Below are positions 8,122-16,323 of a DNA stretch of 64,000 nt, piece after piece. The stretch's first letter is position 1; each line of letters opens with the position of its first letter. Below the pieces are notes generated by a model. It worked only from the letters and a program-made list of their open reading frames with translations. It did not search any database and was not told where the DNA came from. Position numbers and translations under genes: made by a program. Origin of the DNA: CAYZZU01 sp964483105 (GTDB taxonomy: Bacteria; CG2-30-53-67); contig CAYZZU010000010.1 of assembly GCA_964483105.1 (NCBI GenBank), forward strand, positions 13,441-77,440. Reading direction: 5' to 3'.

Positions 8122-8784
8122 TTGGGACAGAAGGTGCATCCGATAGGATTCCGCCTGGGGTACATCAAGGAATGGAATTCAAGGTGGTACGCGAAGAGGG
8201 GGTATGCCGCCCTCTTCCATGAGGATTTGAAACTGCGCAAATACATCAAGGAAAAACTCTATCACGCCGGTATCGCCCGGGTGGAGATCGAACGGGCCGC
8301 CAAACAGGTCCGAATCAATATCCATACGGCCCGTCCAGGGATCATTATCGGAAAAAAGGGAGCGGAAATCGATAAGCTCAAGCAGGATCTTCAGAAGGTG
8401 ATCAAGAAAAATATTTATCTGAACATCCGTGAGATCAGGAAGGCGGAAATGGATGCTCAACTCGTTGCGGAGAACGTTGCCCTTCAGTTAGAGCGACGGG
8501 TGGCCTTCCGGAGGGCCATGAAGAAAAGCGTAGCCTCCGCCCTTCGATTCGGAGCCAAGGGGATCAAAATCCAGTGTGCCGGACGATTGGGAGGTGCCGA
8601 GATGTCCAGGACGGAATGGTACAGGGAAGGGCGTGTACCTCTTCATACCCTTCGGGCCGATATCGATTACGGATTTGCGGAGGCCTTGACCACGTACGGT
8701 GTGATCGGAGTCAAGGTTTGGGTCTTTAAGGAGGAAATCCTGAAAGGGAGTGGAAATCCCGGAGTAGAACAGAAAAGCCGGTAA
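8122..8784 (+). CDS. rpsC: 30S ribosomal protein S3 (uS3)
   Basis: Part of the mRNA entry tunnel and its helicase activity. The 220-residue product starts GQKVHPIGFRLG from a TTG codon at 8122, with AGGAGG about 8 bp upstream. The KH domain with the GKKG loop (RPGIIIGKKGAEID) lies around residues 70-85, and the C-terminal domain with GRLGGAEMSRTEWYREGRVPLHT follows. One of several ribosomal genes here that start with TTG or GTG. Confidence 0.97.
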   Translation: MGQKVHPIGFRLGYIKEWNSRWYAKRGYAALFHEDLKLRKYIKEKLYHAGIARVEIERAAKQVRINIHTARPGIIIGKKGAEIDKLKQDLQKVIKKNIYLNIREIRKAEMDAQLVAENVALQLERRVAFRRAMKKSVASALRFGAKGIKIQCAGRLGGAEMSRTEWYREGRVPLHTLRADIDYGFAEALTTYGVIGVKVWVFKEEILKGSGNPGVEQKSR

Positions 8785-8808
8785 CCGGGGATAAGGAGCG
8801 GTTGTACC

Positions 8809-9228
8809 ATGCTGATGCCCAAGAAAGAGAAGCATAGAAAACACCATAGAGGAAAGATCCGTGGAAATGCCCCGGGAGGAACCCGTATCGATTTCGGTGA
8901 GTACGGACTTCAGGCATTGGAAGCCGGCTGGATCACCAGCAAGCAGATCGAGGCGGCCCGAATCGCCGTGACCAGGCATATCAAACGTGGCGGGAAAATC
9001 TGGATCCGAATTTTTCCCGATAAGCCGATCACCAATAAGCCGGCAGAGACCCGGATGGGCAAGGGGAAAGGTTCTCCGGAATATCATGTGGCGGTTGTCA
9101 AACCGGGTCGAATTCTTTATGAAATGGAAGGGGTTCCGGAAGATGTTGCCCGAAGCGCCCTGCGTTTGGCTGCTCATAAGCTTCCTCTCAAGACCCGCTT
9201 TGTTTCCAAGCATGGAGGCGCGCAGTAG
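8809..9228 (+). CDS. rplP: 50S ribosomal protein L16 (uL16)
   Basis: Organises the A-site and tRNA passage region of the 50S subunit. The 139-residue protein starts MLMPKKEKHRKHHRG and holds GNAPGGTRIDFGEYGLQALE, the RHIKRGGKIWIRIFPDKP motif and GKGKGSPEYHVAVVKPGRILYE. It is followed directly, with zero spacing, by rpmC, a tight rplP-rpmC-rpsQ coupling. Confidence 0.97.
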   Translation: MLMPKKEKHRKHHRGKIRGNAPGGTRIDFGEYGLQALEAGWITSKQIEAARIAVTRHIKRGGKIWIRIFPDKPITNKPAETRMGKGKGSPEYHVAVVKPGRILYEMEGVPEDVARSALRLAAHKLPLKTRFVSKHGGAQ

Positions 9229-9429
9229 ATGAAACCGAGTGCGATCAGGGAAATGAGCCGCGAGGAGCTCGACACCAAGGAAAGAGAGCTGATGGAGGAG
9301 ATATTCAACCTCCGTTTCCAGAAAGAGACCGGTCAATTAAGCAATACGGCCAGGATCGCTGCGATCCGGAAAGATATTGCGCGGATTAAAACCATACGGA
9401 ACGAAATGGCAAAAGGTGGTCAATCGTGA
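9229..9429 (+). CDS. rpmC: 50S ribosomal protein L29 (uL29)
   Basis: Small two-helix protein at the tunnel exit, contributing to the trigger factor docking site. The 66 residues have the signature LMEEIFNLRFQKETGQLSN and a C-terminal RKDIARIKTI helix. The start codon directly follows the rplP stop, and the TGA stop overlaps the ATG of rpsQ. Confidence 0.95.
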   Translation: MKPSAIREMSREELDTKERELMEEIFNLRFQKETGQLSNTARIAAIRKDIARIKTIRNEMAKGGQS

Positions 9430-9689
9430 TGGAAGCCAGAAAAAGCAATAAGAAGAGCTTGCAGGGCGTTGTGGTCAGCAATAAGATGGATAAAACGGTT
9501 GTGGTTTCGATCCAGCGTTCGACCCGCCATCCCCTCTATAAGAAGATTATCAGAAAGAACAAGCGGTACAAGGCTCACGACGAACGGAACGAATGTCAGG
9601 TGGGGGATGTGGTGCGTATCCTGGAGTGCCGTCCGCTCAGCAGGCAGAAGAACTTCCGGGTGGTGCAGATTCTGGAGAGGGCCAAGTAA
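9429..9689 (+). CDS. rpsQ: 30S ribosomal protein S17 (uS17)
   Basis: OB-fold protein binding the lower part of 16S rRNA early in assembly. ATG 9429 overlaps the rpmC stop (TGATG) and gives 86 residues; GTG 9426 in the same frame would add one. Motifs seen are GVVVSNKMDKTVVVSI, HPLYKKIIRKNKRYKAHDE and the VGDVVRILECRPLS strand. An inverted-repeat element starts right after its stop codon. Confidence 0.96.
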   Translation: MEARKSNKKSLQGVVVSNKMDKTVVVSIQRSTRHPLYKKIIRKNKRYKAHDERNECQVGDVVRILECRPLSRQKNFRVVQILERAK

Positions 9690-9846
9690 GATGGACTTGT
9701 AATAAAGTCCTCGAATGGGATGGCAAAGTAAAAAGCTCCGGTAGCTCTGCCTGCGAATCCTGAGGGATGAGGCGTACTAAGACGTACGCCGCAGTGACGA
9801 AGGATGAAGCGCAACGCAGCAGACGGACTTTTTACGAAGCCATCAA
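9690..9846. repeat. Inverted-repeat element inside the spc operon (between rpsQ and rplN)
   Basis: A block of about 157 bp with imperfect terminal inverted repeats: the left end (9690-9710, starting GATGGACTTGTAATAAAG) is close to the reverse complement of the right end (9825-9846, GGACTTTTTACGAAGCC and onward). Inside, GGCGTAC (9771-9777) and GTACGCC (9784-9790) form a perfect seven-pair hairpin with a six-base loop. No protein is encoded. It looks like a MITE- or REP-type insertion fixed between two essential genes; similar sequences, as I recall, are scattered in related genomes, which I cannot verify here. Confidence 0.7.
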
Positions 9847-9932
9847 GTAACTCCGAACCGTCGATTACCGGTGGGAGCCGTGAGTGGAGAAGACTTGGCG
9901 GAATTGAGGTGGGTAAGCTCAGGGGAAGGAAG

Positions 9933-10301
9933 ATGATCCAGCCGCAAAGCATTTTAAAGGTTGCAGACAATTCAGGCGCAAGAAAACTGATGTGTATCCG
10001 GGTCCTGGGAGGCTCGAAGGTCCGCTATGCCCGGGTCGGGGATATTATCGTAGCAGCGGTCAAAGAGGCCATCCCCCGGGGAAACATCAAAAAGGGCACC
10101 GTGGTTCGTGCCGTCGTGGTCCGAACGAAACGCGCCCAAAGAAGGAAGGACGGAACGGCGATCCGGTTCGATGAGAACGCGGCGGTCATTATCAACCAGC
10201 AGATGGAACCGGTGGGAACCCGTATCTTCGGACCGGTGACGAGAGAGCTGCGGCGGAAGAATTTCATGAGAATTGTTTCCCTGGCGCCGGAGGTTTTGTA
10301 G
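9933..10301 (+). CDS. rplN: 50S ribosomal protein L14 (uL14)
   Basis: Interface protein that binds 23S rRNA and the silencing factor RsfS. ATG 9933 with GGGGAAGGA just upstream gives the family's exact 122 residues, starting MIQPQSILKVADNSGARKL. The frame stays open back to 9804, but those 43 codons run through the inverted-repeat element and are not conserved. Motifs: VGDIIVAAVKEAIPRG, FDENAAVIIN, GTRIFGPVTRELR. Confidence 0.97.
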   Translation: MIQPQSILKVADNSGARKLMCIRVLGGSKVRYARVGDIIVAAVKEAIPRGNIKKGTVVRAVVVRTKRAQRRKDGTAIRFDENAAVIINQQMEPVGTRIFGPVTRELRRKNFMRIVSLAPEVL

Positions 10302-10355
10302 GCGCGGAGGAGTCTGTTCATTTCGGGATCTGAACGAGCAAAGAGGAATTCACCC

Positions 10356-10685
10356 ATGGTGAAAGAGAAAGCACATGTCAAGAAGAAGGATACCGTGCAG
10401 GTGATGGCGGGCCGGGAGAGCGGAAAGCGCGGGAGGGTCCTGAGGGTGATCCCGGGCCGCGGCCGGGTCCTGGTGGAAAAGCTGAATATGATCAAGCGGC
10501 ATACGCGGCCGAATGAACAGAACCAGCAGGGGGGAATCATTGAGAAGGAAGGGTCCCTCCATTTGTCCAACGTGATGCCGGTCTGTGCGAAATGCGATGC
10601 CCCTGTCAGGATCCGCCACCAGGTGCTCAACGAGAAGAAAGTGCGGGTTTGTGTGAAATGCGGCGAACCGTTGGATAAGGTGTAA
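10356..10685 (+). CDS. rplX: 50S ribosomal protein L24 (uL24)
   Basis: Assembly initiator of the 50S subunit. The 109-residue protein has the N-terminal KOW motif (KKKDTVQVMAGRESGKRGRV), the EKLNMIKRH strand, and two CxxC pairs (CAKC near residue 76 and CVKC near residue 100) that probably bind zinc. Zinc-ribbon forms of L24 are known in several phyla. Spacing to rplE is 25 bp. Confidence 0.96.
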   Translation: MVKEKAHVKKKDTVQVMAGRESGKRGRVLRVIPGRGRVLVEKLNMIKRHTRPNEQNQQGGIIEKEGSLHLSNVMPVCAKCDAPVRIRHQVLNEKKVRVCVKCGEPLDKV

Positions 10686-10710
10686 TTTCGATACGTGTGG
10701 GGATAGGGCC

Positions 10711-11250
10711 ATGGCGAGGCTGAAGGAAGTTTACCAGAAGGAAATTGTTCCGGAATTGATGAAGCAATACTCCTATTCGAGTGTGATGGAGGTGCCCCGT
10801 CTCGAGAAGATTGTCGTGAATGTGGGGATGGGGGAAGCCATCCAGAACCCCAAACTGCTCGATTCCGCCGTGAATGAGTTGAGAATGATCACCGGTCAGC
10901 AGCCCGTGGTCACCACGGCCAGGAAGTCGATCGCGAACTTCAAGCTTCGCGAAGGGATGTCCGTGGGGTGCAAGGTCACGTTGAGACGGAGGATGATGTA
11001 CGAATTCCTGGACAGATTGATCAACACAACGCTTCCGCGTATCCGGGATTTCCGCGGAATTTCCGGAAAGGCCTTTGACGGGCGTGGAAACTATTCACTC
11101 GGGGTGTCCGAGCAGATCATTTTTCCCGAGATCAAGTACGATATGATCGAGAAAATCCACGGCATGGATATTGTGATCGTGACGACCGCGAAGACCGATG
11201 AGGAGGCGAAGTCCCTTCTTGCCGGCTTCAATATGCCCTTTAGAAAATAA
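10711..11250 (+). CDS. rplE: 50S ribosomal protein L5 (uL5)
   Basis: Binds 5S rRNA and contacts P-site tRNA. The full-length 179-residue product contains the conserved PRLEKIVVNVGMGEA, the GQQPVVTTARKSIANFKLREG loop and the C-terminal FPEIKYDMIEKIHGMDI. ATG 10711, 25 bp after rplX. Usual spc order rplN-rplX-rplE-rpsN-rpsH. Confidence 0.97.
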   Translation: MARLKEVYQKEIVPELMKQYSYSSVMEVPRLEKIVVNVGMGEAIQNPKLLDSAVNELRMITGQQPVVTTARKSIANFKLREGMSVGCKVTLRRRMMYEFLDRLINTTLPRIRDFRGISGKAFDGRGNYSLGVSEQIIFPEIKYDMIEKIHGMDIVIVTTAKTDEEAKSLLAGFNMPFRK

Positions 11251-11296
11251 AACGGTAAAGATCCGTTCTCAGGAATGCAAGAATGGAGGAAGAGGC

Positions 11297-11482
11297 TTGG
11301 CGAAACAATCACTGATCAACAAACAGCAGCGGAAACAGAAGTTCGGAGTCCGGGAATACAACCGTTGCAGAATTTGCGGCAGGGCGAGGGGATACATGAG
11401 AAGATTCGAGATCTGTCGAATCTGTTTCCGTCAACTGGCCTTGAAAGGTGATATTCCCGGTGTGGCAAAATCCAGTTGGTAA
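11297..11482 (+). CDS. rpsN: 30S ribosomal protein S14, zinc-binding short form (uS14, type Z)
   Basis: Head protein of the 30S subunit. TTG 11297 with GGAGGAAGAGG upstream gives 61 residues starting MAKQSLINKQQRKQKF. This is the short type with two CxxC pairs (CRICGRARGYMRRFEICRIC), a zinc site, unlike the roughly 100-residue zinc-free form of E. coli. In-frame upstream codons exist but would lie inside the end of rplE. Correct spc position between rplE and rpsH. Confidence 0.96.
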   Translation: MAKQSLINKQQRKQKFGVREYNRCRICGRARGYMRRFEICRICFRQLALKGDIPGVAKSSW

Positions 11483-11521
11483 TGGCCGCATGAATCACAT
11501 CATTTCTGGAGGAGTCATTTC

Positions 11522-11920
11522 ATGGCTATGACGGATCCGATAGCCGATCTGCTGACACGTATCCGGAACGCCGTTCAGGCGCGGAAGGATGAAGTCGATA
11601 TTCCCGCTTCCAAAATCAAGGTCTCCATTGTGCAGATCATGAAGGATGAGGGGTTTATCAAGAATTACAAGATCCTGAAGAGTAGTATTCAAGGTACGAT
11701 CCGTGTGTCGCTCAAGAAACCTGAGGGAAACGAGAACGTCATTCATGAGTTGAAACGCGTCAGTAAACCGGGTCTGCGCGTATACGTGGGAGTGGATGAG
11801 ATCCCGCGGGTCCGGAACGGTCTTGGCGTGGCGATTCTTTCCACATCCAGGGGGATTCTGAGCGATCGTCAGTGTCGAAAGGAACATATAGGAGGCGAAC
11901 ATCTCTGTTCGGTTTGGTAG
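11522..11920 (+). CDS. rpsH: 30S ribosomal protein S8 (uS8)
   Basis: Central-domain 16S rRNA binder; in E. coli it represses the spc operon by binding its mRNA. The 132 residues start with AMTDPIADLLTRIRNA, and the C-terminal GLGVAILSTSRGILSDRQCRK motif is intact. The C-terminus ends GGEHLCSVW, slightly different from the common GGEVLCYVW. A 119-bp gap with a GNRA hairpin follows before rplF. Confidence 0.97.
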   Translation: MAMTDPIADLLTRIRNAVQARKDEVDIPASKIKVSIVQIMKDEGFIKNYKILKSSIQGTIRVSLKKPEGNENVIHELKRVSKPGLRVYVGVDEIPRVRNGLGVAILSTSRGILSDRQCRKEHIGGEHLCSVW

Positions 11921-12006
11921 AACGGGACCCCTCCGGGAAGAGGCGCGGCAGAGGGACGGGTTTCTCGAGCGTTTTTCTTCGAATACGGTACGTAGCATGG
12001 ATCAGA

Positions 12007-12022
12007 GAACCCGAAAGGGTTC
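12007..12022 (+). other. GNRA-capped hairpin in the rpsH-rplF gap
   Basis: GAACCC (12007-12012), loop GAAA, GGGTTC (12017-12022) forms a perfect six-pair stem with a stable GNRA tetraloop, 17 bp before the rplF start and next to its GAGGAGA ribosome-binding site. No T run follows, so it is not an ordinary terminator. It may affect rplF translation or protect the message; this is inference. Confidence 0.5.
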
Positions 12023-12039
12023 GGTGAGGAGAAAGTAAG

Positions 12040-12573
12040 ATGTCGAGAGTTGGGAAGAAACCGGTGCCCCTCGCCCAGGGGGTCAGCGCTCAGTTGAATG
12101 GGCAACAAATTGAGGTCAAGGGTCCGAAAGGGAGTCTGACCCGGAGTTTGCCCCCGGACGTCACGATCGAGATCGATTCAGATGAAATCCGTGTGAAGCG
12201 CCCGTCCGATGCCAGTAAACATCGTGCGTATCATGGGTTGGCGCGGAATCTGATCGCAAACATGGTCCAGGGGGTAACCGCCGGTTTTTCAAAGACCCTC
12301 GAGATCAACGGGGTTGGATACAGGGCACAGGTGCAGGGACGGATGCTGGAGCTGAACCTGGGGTTTTCGAATCCCGTGAAATTTCCTCTTCGGGAGGGGA
12401 TCGATGCCCAGGTTGAGAAGAATATTCTGACAATTAAAGGTATGGACAAGGAGATTGTGGGCCAGGTGGCGGCGGATATCCGGGCACTTCGTCCCCCGGA
12501 ACCATATAAGGGGAAGGGGATCAAGTATGTTGGTGAGAAGATCATCCGGAAGGCCGGGAAGGCCACCAAGTAG
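12040..12573 (+). CDS. rplF: 50S ribosomal protein L6 (uL6)
   Basis: Located near the factor-binding site and sarcin-ricin loop of the 50S subunit. It has 177 residues with the duplicated alpha/beta domains, starting MSRVGKKPV and ending in the signature PEPYKGKGIKYVGEKIIRKAGKATK. GAGGAGA lies 7-8 bp before ATG 12040. Confidence 0.97.
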   Translation: MSRVGKKPVPLAQGVSAQLNGQQIEVKGPKGSLTRSLPPDVTIEIDSDEIRVKRPSDASKHRAYHGLARNLIANMVQGVTAGFSKTLEINGVGYRAQVQGRMLELNLGFSNPVKFPLREGIDAQVEKNILTIKGMDKEIVGQVAADIRALRPPEPYKGKGIKYVGEKIIRKAGKATK

Positions 12574-12611
12574 TTTCAGTGGGAAAACCTGTGTAGTGGA
12601 GTGGTGGAACC

Positions 12612-12977
12612 GTGGCAAAAAAAACGAAAAGGGAATACAGGGTCGTAAGACACAAGAGAGTCCGCAGGAAGGTACAGGGCACGCCGGAGCGACCCAGGAT
12701 GTCCGTGTTCAGAAGCGCTCGTCATATTTCTGTACAGATCATTGATGACGTTCACGCGGTGACCCTGGTCAGCGCGTCCACACTGACCCCAGAACTCCGG
12801 AACAGCAATCCGGATGAAGGGAAAATCGGGAAGGCCCGCCTGGTCGGGCGTGAAATTGCGAACCGGGCCAGGGAAAAAGGAATTGAGGAAGTGATCTTTG
12901 ATCGGGGTGGGTATCAGTATCACGGGCGGGTCAGAGCGCTCGCCGATGCCGCCCGTGAGGCGGGACTCAGGTTTTGA
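12612..12977 (+). CDS. rplR: 50S ribosomal protein L18 (uL18)
   Basis: Mediates attachment of 5S rRNA to the 50S subunit. The 121-residue protein starts from GTG 12612 and includes RHKRVRRKVQGTPERPRMSV, RSARHISVQIIDD and the closing FDRGGYQYHGRVRALADAAREAGL. The order rplF-rplR-rpsE-rpmD-rplO is standard for the spc operon. Confidence 0.97.
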   Translation: MAKKTKREYRVVRHKRVRRKVQGTPERPRMSVFRSARHISVQIIDDVHAVTLVSASTLTPELRNSNPDEGKIGKARLVGREIANRAREKGIEEVIFDRGGYQYHGRVRALADAAREAGLRF

Positions 12978-13014
12978 GAGGAACCTGCTTTTACCTTGAA
13001 GGGGAGGAAGCCGA

Positions 13015-13518
13015 TTGCAGAAAAGAGACGATGAGCAATCCGTGGAACTGATCGATAAGATCGTGTACATCAACCGCGTGGCCAAGGTGGTCAAGGGAGG
13101 GCGGCGGTTCAGTTTCAGCGCCCTCGTGGTTGTCGGTGATGGAAAGGGGCGTGTCGGGTTCGGGAACGGAAAGGCGAATCAGGTTCCCGATGCGATCCGG
13201 AAGGGGATTGAAATCGCCAAAAAGAAAATGGTGACTGTCTCCCTTCACGGGAAAACGATTCCCCATCGAGTGATCGGGCGTTTCGGAGCGGGGCATGTGG
13301 TGTTGAAACCTGCTTCGGAAGGGACGGGACTGATCGCCGGCGGTGGTGTCCGGGCGGTATTGGAAGTGGCGGGAGTACATGACGTGCTTACCAAATGTAT
13401 CGGCACGAATAATCCCCATAATGCGGTAAGAGCCACAATGGATGGTTTGCTTCGGCTTAGAAATCTGGGACAGATCGCTCGGCTCAGAGGCAAAAGCGTA
13501 GAAGAGATTACGGCATAG
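13015..13518 (+). CDS. rpsE: 30S ribosomal protein S5 (uS5)
   Basis: Fidelity and mRNA-entry protein of the 30S subunit. It is 167 residues from TTG 13015 (GGGGAGGA upstream). The double-stranded-RNA-binding-like N domain (VYINRVAKVVKGGRRFSFSALVVVGDG) carries the loop linked to spectinomycin resistance, here in ordinary form, and the C domain includes GVHDVLTKCIGTNNPHNAVRAT. Typical length is 160-170. Confidence 0.97.
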   Translation: MQKRDDEQSVELIDKIVYINRVAKVVKGGRRFSFSALVVVGDGKGRVGFGNGKANQVPDAIRKGIEIAKKKMVTVSLHGKTIPHRVIGRFGAGHVVLKPASEGTGLIAGGGVRAVLEVAGVHDVLTKCIGTNNPHNAVRATMDGLLRLRNLGQIARLRGKSVEEITA

Positions 13519-13553
13519 CCCGAATGATGTCCGTGATCCGAGGGTTGAGTCAA

Positions 13554-13751
13554 ATGGCATGGATCAAGATTACATTGAAACGTAGTTCGATCGGACGGCC
13601 GAAAAAGCATAAACGGATTATTTCCGGCCTGGGTTTGCGGAGAACCAACCAGTGGGTGGTCCTCAGGGAGACCCCGGAGGTGTGGGGTATGGTCAATAAG
13701 ATCCCCCATATTCTGGATGTGGAGCCGGTTTCGGATCCAAACGCCGTTTAA
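13554..13751 (+). CDS. rpmD: 50S ribosomal protein L30 (uL30)
   Basis: Small non-essential 50S protein. ATG 13554 gives 65 residues: AWIKITLKRSSIGRPKKHKRIISGLGLRR, the family core, then the PEVWGMVNKIPHILDVEPV end. The frame is open upstream to 13524, but those ten residues precede the conserved start. A 9-bp periodic repeat array overlaps its stop codon. Confidence 0.95.
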   Translation: MAWIKITLKRSSIGRPKKHKRIISGLGLRRTNQWVVLRETPEVWGMVNKIPHILDVEPVSDPNAV

Positions 13752-13785
13752 GCGGTTGAGACAGTTCAGACGGAAAACGGTTCCT
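13741..13785 (+). repeat. Degenerate 9-bp repeat array between rpmD and rplO
   Basis: The sequence across the rpmD stop and the gap divides into 9-bp units related to AAACGGTTN: ACGCCGTTT, AAGCGGTTG, AGACAGTTC, AGACGGAAA, ACGGTTCCT. It is much less regular than the array at 3223 but keeps the same period and core, and, like it, lies within the ribosomal operon. Confidence 0.5.
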
Positions 13786-13804
13786 GAATCAATAAGGATG
13801 TAAA

Positions 13805-14248
13805 ATGCGTTTACATGATTTGAAGCCCTTGCAGGGGGCGCGGAAGAAACGGAAACGAGTCGGGCGGGGCAATTCCTCGGGGCACGGGGGCACCTCAACT
13901 CGAGGGCATAAGGGACAGAACGCCCGGTCCGGGGGACCGCAGAAGGCCGGCTTTGAAGGGGGCCAGATGCCTCTTCAGCGTCGTCTGCCCAAAAGAGGAT
14001 TTACCAATATTTTCCGCAAGGAATACGCGATTGTCAACCTTGATCAATTGGCGCGTCTCCATGATCTGAATGAGGTGGATCCGGAGATTCTGAAGGAGAG
14101 AGGGGTGGTCAAGACGCTGGGAGCGGGCTTGAAAATTCTGGCCGCGGGGGAGATCGATCGGTCGATGCGTGTGAAGGCGCACAAATTCAGCAAACGGGCA
14201 GTGGAAAAAATCCGTGCCGCTGGTGGAGAAATCGAAATTCTGTCCTGA
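13805..14248 (+). CDS. rplO: 50S ribosomal protein L15 (uL15)
   Basis: Late-assembly protein threading into 23S rRNA. The 147 residues begin MRLHDLKPLQGARKKRKRVGRG and include the glycine-rich SSGHGGTSTRGHKGQNAR extension and a C-terminal alpha/beta domain. It is followed 17 bp later by secY, the usual arrangement for coexpression of the translocon with ribosomes. Confidence 0.97.
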   Translation: MRLHDLKPLQGARKKRKRVGRGNSSGHGGTSTRGHKGQNARSGGPQKAGFEGGQMPLQRRLPKRGFTNIFRKEYAIVNLDQLARLHDLNEVDPEILKERGVVKTLGAGLKILAAGEIDRSMRVKAHKFSKRAVEKIRAAGGEIEILS

Positions 14249-14265
14249 GACCAAGGAGACCCGGA

Positions 14266-15579
14266 TTGCTTGAAAGTTTGCAGAATATCTTCAAGGTACC
14301 TGAACTCAGGAGAAGAATCCTGTTTACAATCGGCTTTTTGGCGGTTTACCGTGTAGGCTGTCATGTGCCGATTCCGGGGATTGATGCGAAGGCCCTGGCG
14401 GAGTTCTTCAACGCCCAGCAAGGGGGGATTCTCGGTCTGGTCAGTATGTTCTCGGGTGGGGCGCTGAGGAGAATGACCGTCTTTGCCCTGGGAATCATGC
14501 CCTACATCAGCGCCTCCATTATTCTGCAATTGATGACTTCAGTGGTGCCTTCCCTGGAGCAGCTTTCCAAGGAAGGAGCGGCGGGCCGAAAAAAGATCAC
14601 CCAGTATACCCGTTACGGTACGATTATTCTCAGTGTGGTTCAGGGGGCCGGGATTGCCATCGGTCTCCAGGGTACGACCGGTCCAAGCGGCGCCACGATT
14701 GTGACTCACCCCGGTCCTGAATTTATCCTCTTTACGGTCATTACGCTGGTCGCGGGGACGTCTTTTATCATGTGGCTGGGGGAGCAGATTACGGAGAGAG
14801 GAATCGGGAACGGGATATCGCTGATTATTTTTGCGGGTATTGTGGCAGCCATGCCGTCGGCTGTAGCCAAGACCGCCTCCATGGTCCGGGGAGGGATTAT
14901 GGAGCCCTATGTGGTTCTGGTCATTCTGGTTATTGTTGTCGTGGTGATCGGCGCGATTATTTTCATGGAAAACGGTTTCAGGAAAGTTCCGGTACAGTAC
15001 GCGAAGCGGATGGTCGGTCGGAAGGCCTACGGTGGAAGCAGCACCTACATCCCCTTGAAGATCAATACGGCCGGTGTGATTCCGCCCATTTTCGCATCGT
15101 CGATCATACTGTTTCCGGCGACCATAGCCCGGGTGGTTGATCATCCCTGGATGCATGCCGTCTCCGCCAGCCTGACGCCGGGGAGCCTGATCTACACCCT
15201 CCTCTATGTGAGTCTGATCGTCTTTTTCACTTTTTTTTATACGGCGGTGATGTTCAATCCCGTGGATGTGGCCGACAACATGAAAAAGCAGGGGGGGTTC
15301 ATACCCGGGATTCGTCCCGGCAAGAATACCGCCGATTACCTGGATCATGTCCTGTCGCGCGTGACCTTTATCGGTGCGCTTTACCTCTCGGTGGTCTGCG
15401 TGCTGCCGATGTTCCTGATCCGGGAACTGAATATCCCCTTCTATTTTGGGGGAACATCGCTTTTGATCGTGGTGGGTGTGGCTCTGGATACACTGCAGCA
15501 GATCGAGGCCCATCTGCTGCAGCGCCATTATGATGGTTTTCTGAAAAAGGGACGCCTTCGCGAGCGGAGAGGTATGTAG
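14266..15579 (+). CDS. secY: Protein translocase subunit SecY
   Basis: Central channel of the Sec translocon in the inner membrane. TTG 14266 (AAGGAG upstream) gives 437 residues with the ten expected membrane segments. Conserved parts seen are the N-terminal PELRRRILFTIG, the plug region after PIPGIDA, GIMPYISASIILQLM (TM2), the cytoplasmic loop around GRKAYGGSSTYIPLKIN, and NPVDVADNMKKQGGFIPGIRPG. Placed between rplO and adk as in many bacteria. Confidence 0.97.
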   Translation: MLESLQNIFKVPELRRRILFTIGFLAVYRVGCHVPIPGIDAKALAEFFNAQQGGILGLVSMFSGGALRRMTVFALGIMPYISASIILQLMTSVVPSLEQLSKEGAAGRKKITQYTRYGTIILSVVQGAGIAIGLQGTTGPSGATIVTHPGPEFILFTVITLVAGTSFIMWLGEQITERGIGNGISLIIFAGIVAAMPSAVAKTASMVRGGIMEPYVVLVILVIVVVVIGAIIFMENGFRKVPVQYAKRMVGRKAYGGSSTYIPLKINTAGVIPPIFASSIILFPATIARVVDHPWMHAVSASLTPGSLIYTLLYVSLIVFFTFFYTAVMFNPVDVADNMKKQGGFIPGIRPGKNTADYLDHVLSRVTFIGALYLSVVCVLPMFLIRELNIPFYFGGTSLLIVVGVALDTLQQIEAHLLQRHYDGFLKKGRLRERRGM

Positions 15580-15672
15580 GGCCGGATGGGCGGGTTGCCG
15601 TGTTTCAGTAATCATGCGACAAACGGACTTCATGAGAAGTCGTTCAACCGATAGAAAGGAAGGGCAGAAAAG

Positions 15673-16323
15673 ATGCGGATGATTCTTTTAGGACCTCCCG
15701 GAGCAGGGAAGGGGACACAGGCTAAGAAACTGGTGGACAAGTATGACATTCCGCAGATCTCCACAGGCGATATCCTGCGTGCGGCGGTCAAGAACCAGAC
15801 CTCCATGGGGTTGAAGGCCAAGTCCTATATGGACAAGGGATCTTTGGTTCCGGACGAAGTCGTAGTCGGAATTATCCGGGATCGCTTGAAGGAAGAGGAC
15901 TGTCAAAAAGGGTATATCCTGGACGGATTTCCACGAACCGTTCCACAGGCCGATGAGTTGAAAAAGGCCCTGAAGGAGATGGGACAGTCGATCGACGCGG
16001 TCCTCTCCATCTCCGTCCCGGATGAGGAACTGATCCTGAGGTTGACCGGACGAAGGACCTGCAAGGAGTGTGGCGCAGGTTTCCACGTCCAGTATAAGAA
16101 ACCGAAGGAAGAAGGGATCTGTGATCAGTGCGGAGGACCCCTGATTCAGCGGGACGACGACAAGGAGGAAACCATCAAGAACCGTCTTTCCGTTTACAAT
16201 CAGCAGACCGAGCCGTTGATCCGGTATTACTCCGAGGAGGGCTCGCTCGAGGAAATTTCGGGGACGGGAAGTATTGATGAAATCTTCAGCCGGATTGTGT
16301 CGGTTCTCGAGAAAGAGGGATGA
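15673..16323 (+). CDS. adk: Adenylate kinase, zinc-LID type
   Basis: Cytoplasmic enzyme catalysing ATP + AMP to 2 ADP. It has 216 residues: P-loop GPPGAGKGTQ at 7-16, the AMP-site TGDILR, the DGFPRT motif, and a long LID domain with four cysteines at 130, 133, 150 and 153, the structural zinc site found in many bacterial adenylate kinases. Its TGA stop overlaps the map start (ATGA at 16320), so the two are probably translationally coupled. Confidence 0.97.
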   Translation: MRMILLGPPGAGKGTQAKKLVDKYDIPQISTGDILRAAVKNQTSMGLKAKSYMDKGSLVPDEVVVGIIRDRLKEEDCQKGYILDGFPRTVPQADELKKALKEMGQSIDAVLSISVPDEELILRLTGRRTCKECGAGFHVQYKKPKEEGICDQCGGPLIQRDDDKEETIKNRLSVYNQQTEPLIRYYSEEGSLEEISGTGSIDEIFSRIVSVLEKEG

